Source of the DNA: Oppiella nova
Taxonomy: Eukaryota > Arthropoda > Arachnida > Sarcoptiformes > Oppiidae
Direction of reading: 5' to 3'
NCBI GenBank assembly: GCA_905397405.1
Contig: CAJPVJ010000702.1
Coordinates: 1-21,284, forward strand
DNA length: 21,284 bases
The notes under the pieces are model-generated. The model saw only the letters and a list, made by a program, of their open reading frames with translations. It had not been told where the DNA came from and ran no database searches. Positions 8,981-20,644 of the stretch are shown one piece after another; the stretch's first letter is position 1; every line of letters begins with the position of its first letter. The translations under genes and the position numbers were made by a program.

Positions 8981-9822
8981 ATGTTAATCCAAACAAAGTT
9001 GCATTTATTGCATAATTATGTGCTTATTATTTGCATTTGTCTCGCAATCGCTTCCAATACTAACTGTGAGTATAAAATAAATTGATGACATATTTATAGA
9101 TGTGGAGTAATAGCACTATTCATATGAAGCCAAACTCGTATCCAATTTACGAGCGAAATATCGTATGACTATTAAAACTAAGACTAATGTCTCGTTTGTG
9201 TGTCCATACAGTTGTGGAGCGGTATTCGCATTCTGGTGTCACATACTATCAGCAATTGATGTTTGATGTACACAACTATCAGCTCATAGTTGGCGCCCGG
9301 TATGTATGTCCCGACCCTTATCTCGACTTCATTTCGGAGTTCGCTTCCAACCATTCAAATTGCAAATGCATTACTATTTTTGCTGCTTATGTGCACTCAA
9401 TCACAGCTAATGAGCGATAAATGTTATAATAAAAAAGTGAACACAAATATTATTGAATTCAAATGACATGTATATCAGTGTTTGTTTAAGGGAATGGGCG
9501 CACAGGCACCCGACTCCACACACCAACTGGCCTTCATATGACAATCCGCTTAATTTCTGATGATTTAGTTCTCGAAGACATTTATTTATGAATTTATTTC
9601 TATATTTTTTAAAAGCTATCATATCTTTAAGTGATTTCTTACATAAAGTGACAGCACTTCCATAGAATTGAATATCTGTTCAAATAGTCGTTAAGTAAAT
9701 AATATATCAAATGAGATATAATTCGAGAGCAATAGATAAGACAGTACTGTATATAACAGTGTTGTAAACATTTGGCCAAAACTTTAACTTTGCAACCAAT
9801 ACTTGTGCAGATGAGCTCCTGT

Positions 9823-9853
<31 letters not shown>

Positions 9854-9876
9854 TACTCACTCACTTACTCACTCAC

Positions 9877-9922
<46 letters not shown>

Positions 9923-10461
9923 GCAAAATGTATTCAAAATAACGGATCGTATTTCAAGAAATTGTAGTCAATATAGGCTTAACTCTAATTTGTCTCACTT
10001 TTCAAACCTCTAATTACTTAAACAGAAATGTGTGCCCAAAAAAAGTTTGCGCCAAAAATATCTCTAATCATAATAACGGCTCGAACTGAACTTTTATATA
10101 ATCTGAAAATAATTGCAATTTTTATTTCCAAAATGCATTTAAAAAACATATGAGTTGTGAATCTTGTGAACATAAAATTGGTTTCGCTTTGGAGAATAAC
10201 ATCTATTATAGAGAATACAGTATTATGGAAGTGCTATTAAAAATGTATGACTTCTTTACGCCTTAACCCTTACCACTGAATAACCCCTCACTCTCTGTGC
10301 GCTCAGCCCTGACAGAGTGTCCCGTATTATAAGTATTATAAGAGTACCTCAAAAAAGTAATAAAACGAATGAACATTAATAATAGAAAAAGGATTTTCTC
10401 TGATCCCTGTGGGCCTCACCTCACTCTTATAATAGCCAAATGTGAGCCCAGACCAGAGAGA

Positions 10462-10504
<43 letters not shown>

Positions 10505-13500
10505 TCTTGTCCTTCACGTGTCAAAAGCCAATTCACAATAAATCTGAAATACATTGCAAAGAATAGGTCCCACTTTTGGCTATATTTTGTGTATTTGTTT
10601 GGGTGTAGTATTGAAGTGAACACTAATTTTCTATAAATTATAATCACTTTTTAAAACAGATTTCCCCCAAAAAATATTTTCTTTAACGAGAATTTTGTTA
10701 TTACTGTTTCGTTGACCCCGATCTGAATTAGCACTTATTTACACAACATTTTCCCAATTCTTACACAACTTTTGTAGAGACTATTTGGTTCGCGTGGGTT
10801 TAGACAACTTTCAGACCTCCCGACCCGAAGCCCACTATATCCCCGCCGACGCTGACAAACAGAAACTATGCGAAAGGAAAGGCATGAAGCGATGGCAGTG
10901 CCATAATTACATCACTGTCCTCCTACCCATCACTGCCACCAAACAGGTGCTCGTCTGCGGAACCAATGCTTTTTCGCCCGAATGCGAGATCAGACAGTTG
11001 TTGAGCCTGTCGTCGGTCATCAAACGCGAGTCCGGCGTCAGTAAGAGTGCCTTCAGTCCCCTCTGGAATACCAGCGCTCTGTTGACCCAATCGGGTGACT
11101 ACTTCTATGCCGGACCTCTTGACTTCAGGGGCATCGATGCGGCCATCATTAAGCACGATAACAATCCATTGTCTACACAGTCATCACTATTGGCCACAAG
11201 TAATCCTAATAAGAAACCAATCCTCAGAACAATTCAGTCGGACTCCAAGTGGATCAATGCGGACGCAAACTTTGTCTATAACTTTGAGTACGAAAGTCAT
11301 ATATACTTCTTGTTTCGGGAATCGGCCGTTGAATACATAAATTGTGGGAAAAAGATATATTCCCGGATCGGTCGCGTCTGCAAGAATGACATCGGAGGAC
11401 AACTCTATTATAAGGAGAACTGGACTTCGTTTATGAAATCTCGTCTAAACTGTTCGATACCCGGATTATTCCCCTTTTATTTCGATGAACTCGAGTCCGT
11501 CGATTGGGTCGAAACCAATGACGTGCCCACACTTTACGCCACATTCAATACTCCTGAGTATGGCTTACATTCAATTCAATTGATTGAAACATGATTTCTA
11601 ATATTTTATTGTATGCACTCAACAGGAACTCTATCCACGGCTCAGCCATCTGTGCTTTTCGTATCGATTCCGTGTTGTCTTCATTTCACGGACACTTCAA
11701 ACAGCAGAAGAATACGGACTCCATTTGGGAGAGCTCTCAGGCCAACAAAGATATCTTCGAGTGTCAGACAACCAATAAAAACATATCAGAATTGCATTCA
11801 ATCCAGAGATTGAACTCTCAGTTCCAGTTAATGGATTCGGCCGTTCAGTCAGTTAATGGCAGACCATATGTGGTAGAGACCGACAAACACTTCCAATTCA
11901 TAGCCGTCGATGTCATTCAAAGCAAATATCATAACTCTGTTGAAGTGATTTTTGTGACCACAACGGAAGGGGTGCTCATGAAGTATGTGCGCTGGCCTTT
12001 CGCCACTAAATCATGTCTTATAGACCAGATTCGTGTCATTTCCAACGCAAGCAATGACTCCATTCTGTCGATGAAACTCCTGAGAGACACTCAATCACTA
12101 TATTTGGGAACAAAACAAGAAATTCTTCGCATATCTGTTGAGCGCTGCCATACATTCTCAGACCAAACTCAATGTCTATTAAGTGGTGATCCGTATTGCG
12201 GTTGGGATCAGTTGAAAATGGCCTGCACTACAGCTCCGGGACGTAATCCTCAGTCACAGGAATGGATTCAATCGGATTCCACACAATGTTACGAATCAAA
12301 GTCCAATCAATGGAGTGATTGGTTTGAATGCAATCAAATGAATAAAACTTTAGGCGATCAGTGCTTATGTCGGATGCGGTCATGTTCTCCATCCACTTAT
12401 TCCAGTGATTTCTGTATGAATGGCAAAGAAATACAGGTCACTAACTGTACACAACACGGCGGGTGGACTGACTGGTCCCAGTGGTCAACGTGTAGTGCCA
12501 CGTGTGGAACGGCTAACAAATACCGATACCGCAAGTGTTCATCCCCTGCCCCAGCTTTTGGGGGCCGTAATTGTCGAGGTGTTGAAAGAGAGGTAATTGA
12601 ATGATTAGTTTTAGAGATTTATCCAGAAATTAATTAAATTATGATTAAAATAGTCGATTCCGTGCGTAAACCAACCTCCCTGTGTGAACACAACCCTCAC
12701 TCAAGAGCCTATAAAGCCTGCGAATCAATGGTCCGATTGGTCTGATTGGGAGGTGTGTTCAGCCAAATGCGGGGGTGGAGTACAGTTACGGCGCCGTCGG
12801 TGCGAGTCGACCAACAAATTCAAGGCATGTATCGGTTGTGATGTGGAGTGGCGTCTATGCAATCGACACGATTGTGGCGAAAGTAAACAACAGTCCGAAT
12901 GGACGGATTGGCTCATCAGGAATGTGACCGCCGATGGAGTCAATGAACAGAGATATCGCTTCGTTTGCCGCACAGAAGGCTATTCGGCGCACGTGTCCAC
13001 ACGAATGGAGGAGCGCTTTGTGCCGACAAATAATGTTTGGTCGCAATGCTCTGATCACTCGTGTAATGGCTTTCAGTTTAAGTGGAATGGCAATCATTTT
13101 ATTAGGTAAACACGGCTCCATCACTTTTTTCAATGTACCTGTATTCAATATTTGACAAGTTTACTAATTTGATACTTTAATGATTTCATAATAGCCGTGA
13201 ATGCGCTGCAACGCAATGTCAGGGTTGGTCCCAATGGTCACAATGGACTCAATGTGTTTATGGCAAACAGAGCCGATCCCGAGAATGTCTCGGAGCTGAC
13301 AGATGTAGCGGTCATTACAAGGAAATGCGTTATTGCAGTCAAACTAACAACTACTTAGCCAATAATGACAATACAATGAATGAGATACCAGTCTTCAGAA
13401 AGTCCACCTCTTCTACAGAAGACGAGTCGAGTGATCAGAGCTATAGTCTCCAGAAAGTGGTGTTCGTATCGTTGCTGTCGTTTGGTTGCGGAGCTGTAAT

Positions 13501-13747
13501 CAGCGGACTATTCATATATTTATTGCTCACCAAAAACGAGCGAATCCGAGATATGAGACATCAAAGACTTAATTTAAGACTATTCTCGTCGTTCAAGTCG
13601 ACGGCTAATGCATACGAGTCGCCCCACGACTACAAGTCAAACCAATCAGTCTTATCGCCACTCAATAGTATTAGTCCCGTAAGAGAGGCCACAATCAAAA
13701 GGAGTTCCACAATAAGAGCTCAGTTGCATTCCGACCAAAATTTCTGA
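8981..13747 (+). CDS. Class 5 semaphorin (Sema domain, PSI, thrombospondin repeats, TM)
   Basis: Six phase-consistent exons: 8981-9065, 9212-9299, 10778-11557, 11626-12592, 12654-13105 and 13195-13747 (TGA at 13745-13747); 974 residues. Exon 1 is a signal peptide with hydrophobic core YVLIICICLAIA. The ATG at 8981 is chosen over 9018 because only its frame leaves phase 1 into exon 2. The Sema domain (about 29-490) shows YSHSGVTYYQQL, LIVGARDYLVRVGL, WQCHNYITVL, CGTNAFSPEC and NSIHGSAICAF. The PSI domain is at about 491-535 (CLLSGDPYCGWD). Thrombospondin type 1 repeats follow: one degenerate (QWSDWFEC), two good ones (WSQWSTCSATCG, WSDWEVCSAKCGGG), a degenerate one (WTDWLIRNVTADG) and a last WSQWTQCVYG. 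The TM helix is about 879-902 (VVFVSLLSFGCGAVISGLF) with a tail of about 72 residues rich in Ser/Arg. Sema plus TSP1 repeats plus TM defines class 5 (vertebrate SEMA5A/B, fly Sema5c), which are plexin ligands and axon guidance cues. Vertebrate members usually have about seven TSP1 repeats; this has five recognisable, two of them eroded. Confidence 0.95.
9823..9918 (+). repeat. (TC)n microsatellite in semaphorin intron 2
   Basis: (TC)14 runs from 9823 to 9850, then come ACTT/ACTC tetramers to about 9875, then a second (CT) tract to 9918 with one interruption at 9884-9886. It lies on the sense strand of the only long intron (9300-10777), about 520 nt after the donor, and is complementary to the (AG)n tract at 10455-10501. 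Confidence 0.97.
10455..10501 (+). repeat. (AG)n microsatellite in semaphorin intron 2
   Basis: An AG dinucleotide tract with one GGG interruption at 10464-10466 and a perfect (AG)17 at 10467-10500. It is about 277 nt before the acceptor of the same intron and is the exact complement type of the CT tract upstream. Confidence 0.97.
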
Positions 13748-14200
13748 TACAAAATAACTTAAACTATACTTAATTACAATGAAAAATACAAAATTTAATG
13801 GACTCTAAAGATAATTGATCTCAACTCAAACCTAAAGAAACGCATATTTATATGTATATAATGACAGCTATTTATTCCGGTTGAGAATGAACTGCCAGTC
13901 CATACAAAGAAGTCAAAGAAGTTGTACGACAGAGTCGTTGAGAGCCTATGGGTTGCAGACAATGAATGAGACGAGAGTTGAATTCTGCGGATCAAAGAAA
14001 AGTACATAATTTGATGAACAAAATGAATGAGAGCTCCAGAACTTGTCATTATATCATACATTCAACCGCTTTGTATATATCACATAATGTGCCATATTTT
14101 TGTAGTTCTTGAGATTCGCATTTTAAATGAACTTTTTTATGAAATTCCTATTTTATATATAAAATTATTGTAAATAAGAGTGAAATAATTTATTAATTTT

Positions 14201-14206
14201 AATAAA
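14201..14206 (+). other. Candidate semaphorin polyadenylation signal
   Basis: AATAAA about 450 nt after the semaphorin stop codon, in AT-rich sequence. Other close hexamers follow near 14320, so the cleavage site is uncertain. Confidence 0.4.
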
Positions 14207-14637
14207 GACTAATAATTATTAAAGAATACTTTTTATTTTATTATGTTTTTCCGATTCTCATTTATTTGAATAAATGAATATTATTTACTGACGAGTATTT
14301 GAATTACTTTTGTGAATAATAATAAAGTGAATAAGCTGTAATCTAGCTAGAGCCAAAATAATATCAATTAAATTCCAATACAATATTCATTTGATTGGTA
14401 AAACCAATTACAACAAAATATATGAATTATTAGCAAACCTTTAAACTCTAAAGTTTAGAGGGATATCAATTTGAAACTTATTTGATGTCAATTGTAGAGA
14501 AATTAACACAAATTCTTGTAATACTTGTTTGTCTTAAAATGGATGAGTACAAGAACTGGTTAAATGTATCTAAATTACAATATTTTTAACATTAACTAAA
14601 TTATAAACTTTACGCATGTAAACAAAATCTCCTTTTG

Positions 14638-14652
14638 GTGATTAGTAATCAC
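14638..14652. promoter_or_regulatory. Palindromic GTGATTA/TAATCAC element
   Basis: GTGATTAGTAATCAC is a perfect palindrome with 7-nt arms around one central base. The next 40 nt contain TGATTAC, CTGATAAG, TGATCA and GATAAGATA. Such words resemble homeodomain (TAAT/GATTA) and GATA-factor sites. A cis-regulatory role about 400 bp upstream of the MEGF8-like start is inference. Confidence 0.25.
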
Positions 14653-15038
14653 TGATTACCCTGATAAGTGATCATTGATAAGATATTCCGCACATATCAC
14701 ACAAGTTTATGTGAGAATATTGATGCGCCGATTCTGGCGTAACGTTATATGTGAACAGAATGATAATTACTGAGCGTTTGGTGAAATAATTGTATGAAAG
14801 ATATGTTTTGACAGCTTTTGGACTAAAAGTAAATAATAAACAAACGATTCATTCATTCATTGAAATGTCAATTAAATACTCATTGAATTCATTGAACGCA
14901 TCGTTTCGATGACTAATCCAATACTCAGTCAATGGATGGCAACTGAACGCCAGTTATGAATGCATTTGATGTCGTGATTAGTGTCCATCAGATCCACTGA
15001 TAGCTTCATACCAGTGATGCCAACCATCGCACGAAGAC

Positions 15039-18000
15039 ATGAGATATAAATTTGAAATCATTTTATTGTTATTTATATTAATTTATTACAAGACGTGTCA
15101 CTCATTCGACCGAAGATGTGATAAACAAAGTAACGAATCGGTGGTCAATGGTTGCGGTGAAGACCAGTCCTTCAATGGATCGGATCCGCGGTGTGATCGG
15201 AGGCAATGGATGGCCTGTTATGCGGAGTGTCAGCCCCGAGGGCTTGTGGTGAATGCCTCTCGAGGATGGTTTGGCACAGACTTGGGTGCGGAGGGCAGTG
15301 CCGGCCATTCGCCGCACTATTGTCTCTGGATTTTGACAACTCATCCGCTTTTGGACGCAAACACTCTCTTCTCGTCGAAAGCGACGACGCGATCCATTTC
15401 CAGACCAACCAATCCCTCCATTCCTGCCATAAGTGTGATCCTCGAGAAGGGAATGCGAGTCGAGTGCCCGCACTCTCACGTCCAGGTCTTCGACGGCGTC
15501 CCCGACTTTGTGGCCGCCGGCGCTCTCAGCAAAAAACTGGGCTTTTATTGCGGAACTGATCTCAAACAAGACATACATTTAGTGGCGTTTTCGGGCTTTT
15601 TGACCGTTTTCTTTGAACGCCACGATCCCAACCAAGGCTTCAACGCCTCGTACGTCCGGTTGGACTGCCATTCCTGTCACTCATTCAAAGACAGACAGTG
15701 TTTAGACAATCAGTGCGTTTGTGTGGACAACAAGATTGGCTCCAATTGTGAAGTGAATGTCTGTCCCAACAACTGTTCGGCTGATAGGAGTCAGGGAACA
15801 TGCGATCAGATGAACGGCCGGTGCGTCTGTATGCCTAAGTATGGCGAAGAGGACTGTTCCCAATCGCTGTCCGCCAATCGTCTCATTTGGTCGACTCTAT
15901 TCAACTGCGAGGCCGCCAAACCCTATCTGCCGACGCTATCCATGTATTTGCCGCGAATGGGACACACGTTAGAGAGCACTGAGTCGTCGCTGTGGCTGTT
16001 CGGCGGCTACTCCAGCATAAGGGGACAGTTGGGCGATATGTTTAGATTCAATTTGATATCTTCGCGATGGGAAGAGATCGGATCGAATGGCAAACCAGAT
16101 AAGGATAGTCCCCGTTCTGGTCAGCCACAGGCCAGACATTTTCACGCCACAGCCCTGTCCGGCGAGTGGATCTACTTATACGGAGGCCTGAGTCAAGTGC
16201 ACGGAGTTTTGGGCGACTTTTGGCGGTTCCACACATCGGAACTCAATTGGAATAAATTGGAGACAATTGAAGAGCTGCCACCACTGGCCGCACATACACT
16301 CACAGCAACTGATAATAAACTCGTACTAATCGGTGGTTATTCTCCAGAGTATGGATTCCTCGAGAAGACATTAGAGTACAACATAATTGAAGATAAGTGG
16401 AGAGTTTTGAATACAAGTGGAGTACGACCTGTGGGTCTGTACGGCCACAGCGCTGTCTATCACTCCCAGTCCAACACTATTTATGTGTTCGGAGGTGTTA
16501 TCTATGATATGGACAAGACATCAATATCTGGAGATCTGTATGGGTTTGATGTGAACAATAGTGTTTGGTATCGATTGCCAGCCGATGAACAGATAAACCC
16601 AATCGACACTCGACCAGAGGCCCGTTATTTCCATTCCTCGCTGTCCACCGAACTCTATATGATTATAATCGGCGGTCGAAACAATGACAGCAATACTATC
16701 GTCGACTCGATTTACACGTATATCTATCGCTGCAATAAATGGATTTCACTCGAAATGGACTCCATTTCAGTCAGCGGTCAACCGCCCGAACCCGCGGTCG
16801 CCCTCTCGGCCACAATACAAGACTATAATCTCTATATCTTCGGCGGAACTAATGGGCAAACAAATGGCAATTTGTATCGACTCTCTCTTCCCAAAGATTT
16901 GTGTCAACTCTTCTCGCACTCAAGACTCGGATGTCTGCGACATATCGGATGTTCTTATTGTTCTGTTTATGAGAACGGATTAAACAAAACCTTTTGTTAC
17001 TCACAAGACTTGTCGATACCTCAGAGCTGTTACAACCCAAAGGGCGCCTCAGAAGTGGCTCAAGGAATGAGTTGTGGCTATGAATTGCTTGAGCGCCGCA
17101 ATTGCTATCAATACAAGACATGTGTTGATTGTGTGGCCGTTTGGCCCAACTATGGGTCCGGCAAACAGGTGTGTCAGTGGTGTTCCAACTGTCAAAACGG
17201 GCGGTGCATTCCCATTGGCGCCTCCTGTGAAAGAGAACCCCTTTGCACACTTCAGCCAAGAATCGTGACAACCGGCCACATGTGCCCATTGCGCTCATGT
17301 CTGGCCAGTGATTGTCATAAGTGTTCATCCATTGGAGGCTGTATGTGGACGAGACAAGTGTTGCGCTCAGAGTTGGGCCGTACGTTGAATGTCAAACCCA
17401 TATTTGACTGGACGTGCGTTCAGAATATACCACAAGACGTGACTACCATTTTCGTCGAGTCTATGCCTCCCCTCTCATGTCCGGCCCGTTGCTCGCGATT
17501 CGCGAATTGCAGCACTTGTTTGGAGAGTGCCGGCGGAGAGGGCGGTCATCACTCGTGTTCTTGGGCTCAAAACATCAATCAATGTATTTCTCCCAGTTTT
17601 GTGCCACTCAGGTGTGAGGCCGGTCTGTGCGGTAGTCTTGTACTGAGTGGCTCCACATCTCAGTGCCCTTCCGCTTGTCATGAGTTCACGCAGTCATCTC
17701 ATTGTCTGTCGCGTCCCCACTGCGGGTGGTGTGCCTTCAATGGGTCAGCAGTTGATGGCAGAGGTGTTTGTATGGAGGGGCAACTGTTTGGGCCCATGGG
17801 AGGCAATTGTAAGCCGGGAAAAGTGGAAGTATTAAACCCTCCAATGACTGAATGGATGGCCAAACAGGTCTCCAAATGGTTGGCACAATCAGAAGGACCC
17901 CCGCAATGGGCGTATTTAGAGAGACCTAAAGGTAAGGCTTTGGAGACTCCGCTTATTATTTGAATTGTTGTTACAATAATTGAATTGTATTTAAAATAAT

Positions 18001-20200
18001 TGTAAACCAGAGAACGAATGTCTTAACGGACACCACAATTGCGATGAGAGACACGAGGAGTGTATTGATTTGGAGGACGGCTTTATGTGCAGATGTAAAC
18101 CCGGATACGTTATAGAAGGCAATCAGTGTCGGGCGACGTGTCATCAGGGATGTGTATTCGGCACATGTGTTGCACCCGATGTCTGTCAATGCAATTTCGG
18201 TTGGTTTACTCATTCATTTTGATTACAATTAAGTAAACATTGATTTATATTGAATTCAGGTTATGTGGGGTCCAACTGTTCGCTGGCGTGTGAGTGCAAC
18301 GGACACAGCAATTGTGCCGGAGTTAACCGATTGGGTGATTGTCTCGAGTGCCAGAACCACACACAGGGATCTCAGTGTCAAAAGTGTAAACCATTTTTCG
18401 TGGGAAATCCTATCAACTCTGGGAAATGCATTCCATGCAAGACTTATTGCAATAATCATTCGGAAGTCTGTTTGGATCGCGAACTGTACGACAGACTCAG
18501 GAATTTTTCGGGACTTTTGGAAGCAATCACTTCTCAGGAGGACATCGAGAAGATAACGGGACACGCCTTAGACGAGGGGCCCGCCTCTGGAGCCGTTTGT
18601 ATCAACTGTAAGCACAACACGAGAGGAACCGAATGTGACTCTTGTGTCGACGGCTTCTTCCAAAACAATGCCGAAAGGATAGGAGAGGGCTGTCGGCGCT
18701 GTCACTGCAACGGACACTCAGACACCTGTAATAAAGTGAATGGAGAGGACTGTCAGTGCGATAACAGTACAGAAACCGACAGACAGTGCTCTCAGAATAA
18801 CAGCAAGAACTCGATGACTCCGTGTTGGCAAATGCAGTGCTCAAAGTGCAAGGAATACTTTTTAGGTGTTCCCACAAACGGCCACCAATGCTATCGACAC
18901 ATGTTTTTAGATAAAGACTATTGTTTTGATCCAAAAACACAGGAAGAATGCATTCGAAAGCCATCAGGACTTCCATCGGGCAGAACTGTGTTCTTTGCAG
19001 TTCAGCCGCGGTATATGAATGTCGACATCAGAATCTTCGTCGACGTCACCAAAGGAGCCATTGATTTGTTTTTGTCTGCAAAAGAGGACACATTCATAGT
19101 GGAAGTGAACAAAACAAATGGCATTCATTGGATTTGGTTGGACAAGAAGTACTCCTCACACATCGCATTCGGCAACACTTACGACGATTTGGACAGTCTT
19201 TCACTGAAACAGTCGTTTCTGATGAACGACTCGTTGAGAATGAGTTCATCGAAAGCGCAGGCGAGCGGACCGGTACTCAAACTGCGCCACTCGTCGGCCA
19301 ATGATCTCATTTACTACTTAACGATCACCGATCCGAACGAATTTCTCGTCATTAGAAACTTAAGGAACCGTTTAGTGATAACAATACCTCAAGAAGTTCA
19401 CGACCTGAGGAGTACTCGTTTTTATATGATTTTGAAAGGCATTCAAAGTCCGTCGCAAACGGTGGCGCCGAGTAATGGCAGCGATAATAACAGTTACGGC
19501 AATATCTTCTTCCGTCAGGACCAGAGTCGCATCGATTTGTTTGTCTTTTTCAGTGTCTTCTTCTCCTGCTTTTTCCTATTCCTCTGCGTCTGTGTAATGG
19601 TTTGGAAGATAAAGCAGGCCTTCGATATGAGACGCGCCCGACGGCTGCACGTGGCGGAGATGAAGCACATGGCCTCCCGACCCTTCGCCACTATACTCCT
19701 CCATATGGACGGCTCGGGCGCCACCGCCGACGACGTGGAGTTCGCCCTCTCGTCGCCAACACATCTCCTCAAAGAAGGAAACGTCAGAAAATGCAAAGCA
19801 TTTCGGTTTAGAGGAAGCATTTCGAGTGAGTGTTTGCCCACTAAATGGTCACATGATTTGAATGACAATACTCTTAACGTCTGTCACATTATTATTAGGT
19901 CTGAAAGACTCGCCCAAAGCTCAGGTACATCCGGAACCGTTCGACAAATACACGATACGTCCAGTGGCTGTCGAGCCGACCGCCGATGGCGTGTCTGCGG
20001 TGGTCACCACTCTGGTTCACCTGCCGGGCGGCAAAACAGCCCCCAATCGCATGTGTTTGGCCTCCACTCTGGTCTCGTTGCGGAACTCGCATCACATCCT
20101 CAGCCCTAACGTGAGTCACGGCAACAGTAATAACATCGGGAAAGTGGGGATCGGGGTCTGGAGGACAGCCGTCAGACGGCGGCCGCACTTCGCGTTCTAG
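15039..20200 (+). CDS. MEGF8-type multidomain membrane protein (C-terminal half architecture)
   Basis: Four phase-consistent exons: 15039-17931, 18011-18199, 18260-19825 and 19899-20200 (TAG at 20198-20200); 1649 residues. The N-terminus MRYKFEIILLLFILIYY looks like a signal peptide. Next come a CUB domain (about 60-205; CPHSHVQVFDG, FNASYVRLDC), two EGF-like modules (to about 273), a Kelch propeller (about 300-625; LWLFGGYSS, IYLYGGLSQ, LVLIGGYSPEYGF, GLYGHSAVYH, LYIFGG), and cysteine-rich PSI-type repeats (about 627-930; CMWTRQVLRSELGR, HCGWC). Then follow an EGF (ENECLNGHHNCDE), laminin-type EGFs (CECNGHSNC, CHCNGHSDTC), a conserved ectodomain, RQDQSRIDLFVFFSVFFSCF entering the TM (about 1453-1475), and a tail with MASRPFA at 1498-1504. 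From family knowledge, in MEGF8 this motif recruits MGRN1-type RING ligases that remove surface receptors such as Smoothened. The match runs collinearly with the second half of vertebrate MEGF8 (about 2,850 residues), better than with attractin. The first half (CUB1/Kelch1) is absent here. The donor at 18200 (GTTGGT) is weak. A strong GTGAGT at 20111 could replace the last ~30 codons with an unseen exon. Confidence 0.92.
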
Positions 20201-20559
20201 TCTTCAGTTTTAACAACAATTTATTTATTAATTGATTTATAATTTAAACTGTGATATCATATTAGAAACCTTTTTCTGATTATTTTTTCATTATTAATCA
20301 GTTCCTCATTTAACGACTCATTTACTCATTCAATGAATTTTATTTTCATCTTTAATTCTAACGAAACAAACGATAAATCATAACGAATACCAAAAACACG
20401 TTATTTTATATTAACTTTAAATATATTTAAATAAAAGTTCATAACATTTGATGACTTATTTACAAAACCAGTTGTCGTTATAGTTGTCATTATTTACTTG
20501 GAGTTTATCTTAAACTCTTGAGTTGTCGAAAGACCTCTTACTTGTTAGGCTCATAAGAA
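20201..20559. other. MEGF8-like 3' flank
   Basis: AT-rich sequence without coding character. It holds an AATAAA at 20430-20435, about 230 nt after the stop codon, which is the likely polyadenylation signal of the MEGF8-like gene. Confidence 0.55.
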
Positions 20560-20644
20560 GTGGACACACCTAACGAGTGGACACACCTAACGAGTGGACA
20601 CACCTAACGAGTGGACACACCTAACGAGTGGACACACCTAACGA
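20560..20644. repeat. 17-bp tandem repeat, five perfect copies
   Basis: The unit GTGGACACACCTAACGA is repeated five times without mismatch (85 nt). It marks the change from AT-rich MEGF8-like 3' flank to the GC-richer segment that follows. It is not CRISPR: there are no spacers between units. Confidence 0.97.

Larger units (their letters stand above)
13748..15038. other. Spacer between semaphorin and MEGF8-like genes
   Basis: 1.3 kb of AT-rich sequence with no convincing exon on either strand. It holds the likely semaphorin 3' end (AATAAA at 14201-14206), a small palindrome with clustered GATTA/GATAAG words near 14638-14690, and presumably the MEGF8-like promoter. I saw no CUB, EGF or Kelch coding sequence here that could supply an N-terminal MEGF8 half. 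Confidence 0.65.

Noticed and set aside
9018-9065. ATG at 9018 as the semaphorin start (MCLLFAFVSQ...)
   Set aside because: This frame leaves the donor in phase 0, but exon 2 needs phase 1. The ATG at 8981 gives the right phase and a better signal peptide.
10369-10647. Open frames with RERERE or SLSLSL runs on both strands
   Set aside because: They are translations of the (AG)n/(CT)n microsatellite inside a semaphorin intron.
13795-14061. 88-codon minus-strand open frame after the semaphorin gene
   Set aside because: It lies in the probable 3' UTR, with no family match and AT-rich codons.
15102-15578. 158-codon open frame opposite the MEGF8-like exon, and similar opposite-strand frames at 16849-17328 and 19515-19868
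   Set aside because: They are shadows of a strongly supported coding exon on the plus strand.
15039-20200. Attractin (ATRN/distracted) as the identity of this gene
   Set aside because: MASRPFA and the overall architecture are shared, but the segments GGYSPEYGF, CMWTRQ, VESMPPLSCP and DLFVFFSVFFSCFF fit MEGF8 better.
20560-20644. CRISPR-like short regular repeats
   Set aside because: The units are directly contiguous with no spacers, in a eukaryotic gene-bearing region.
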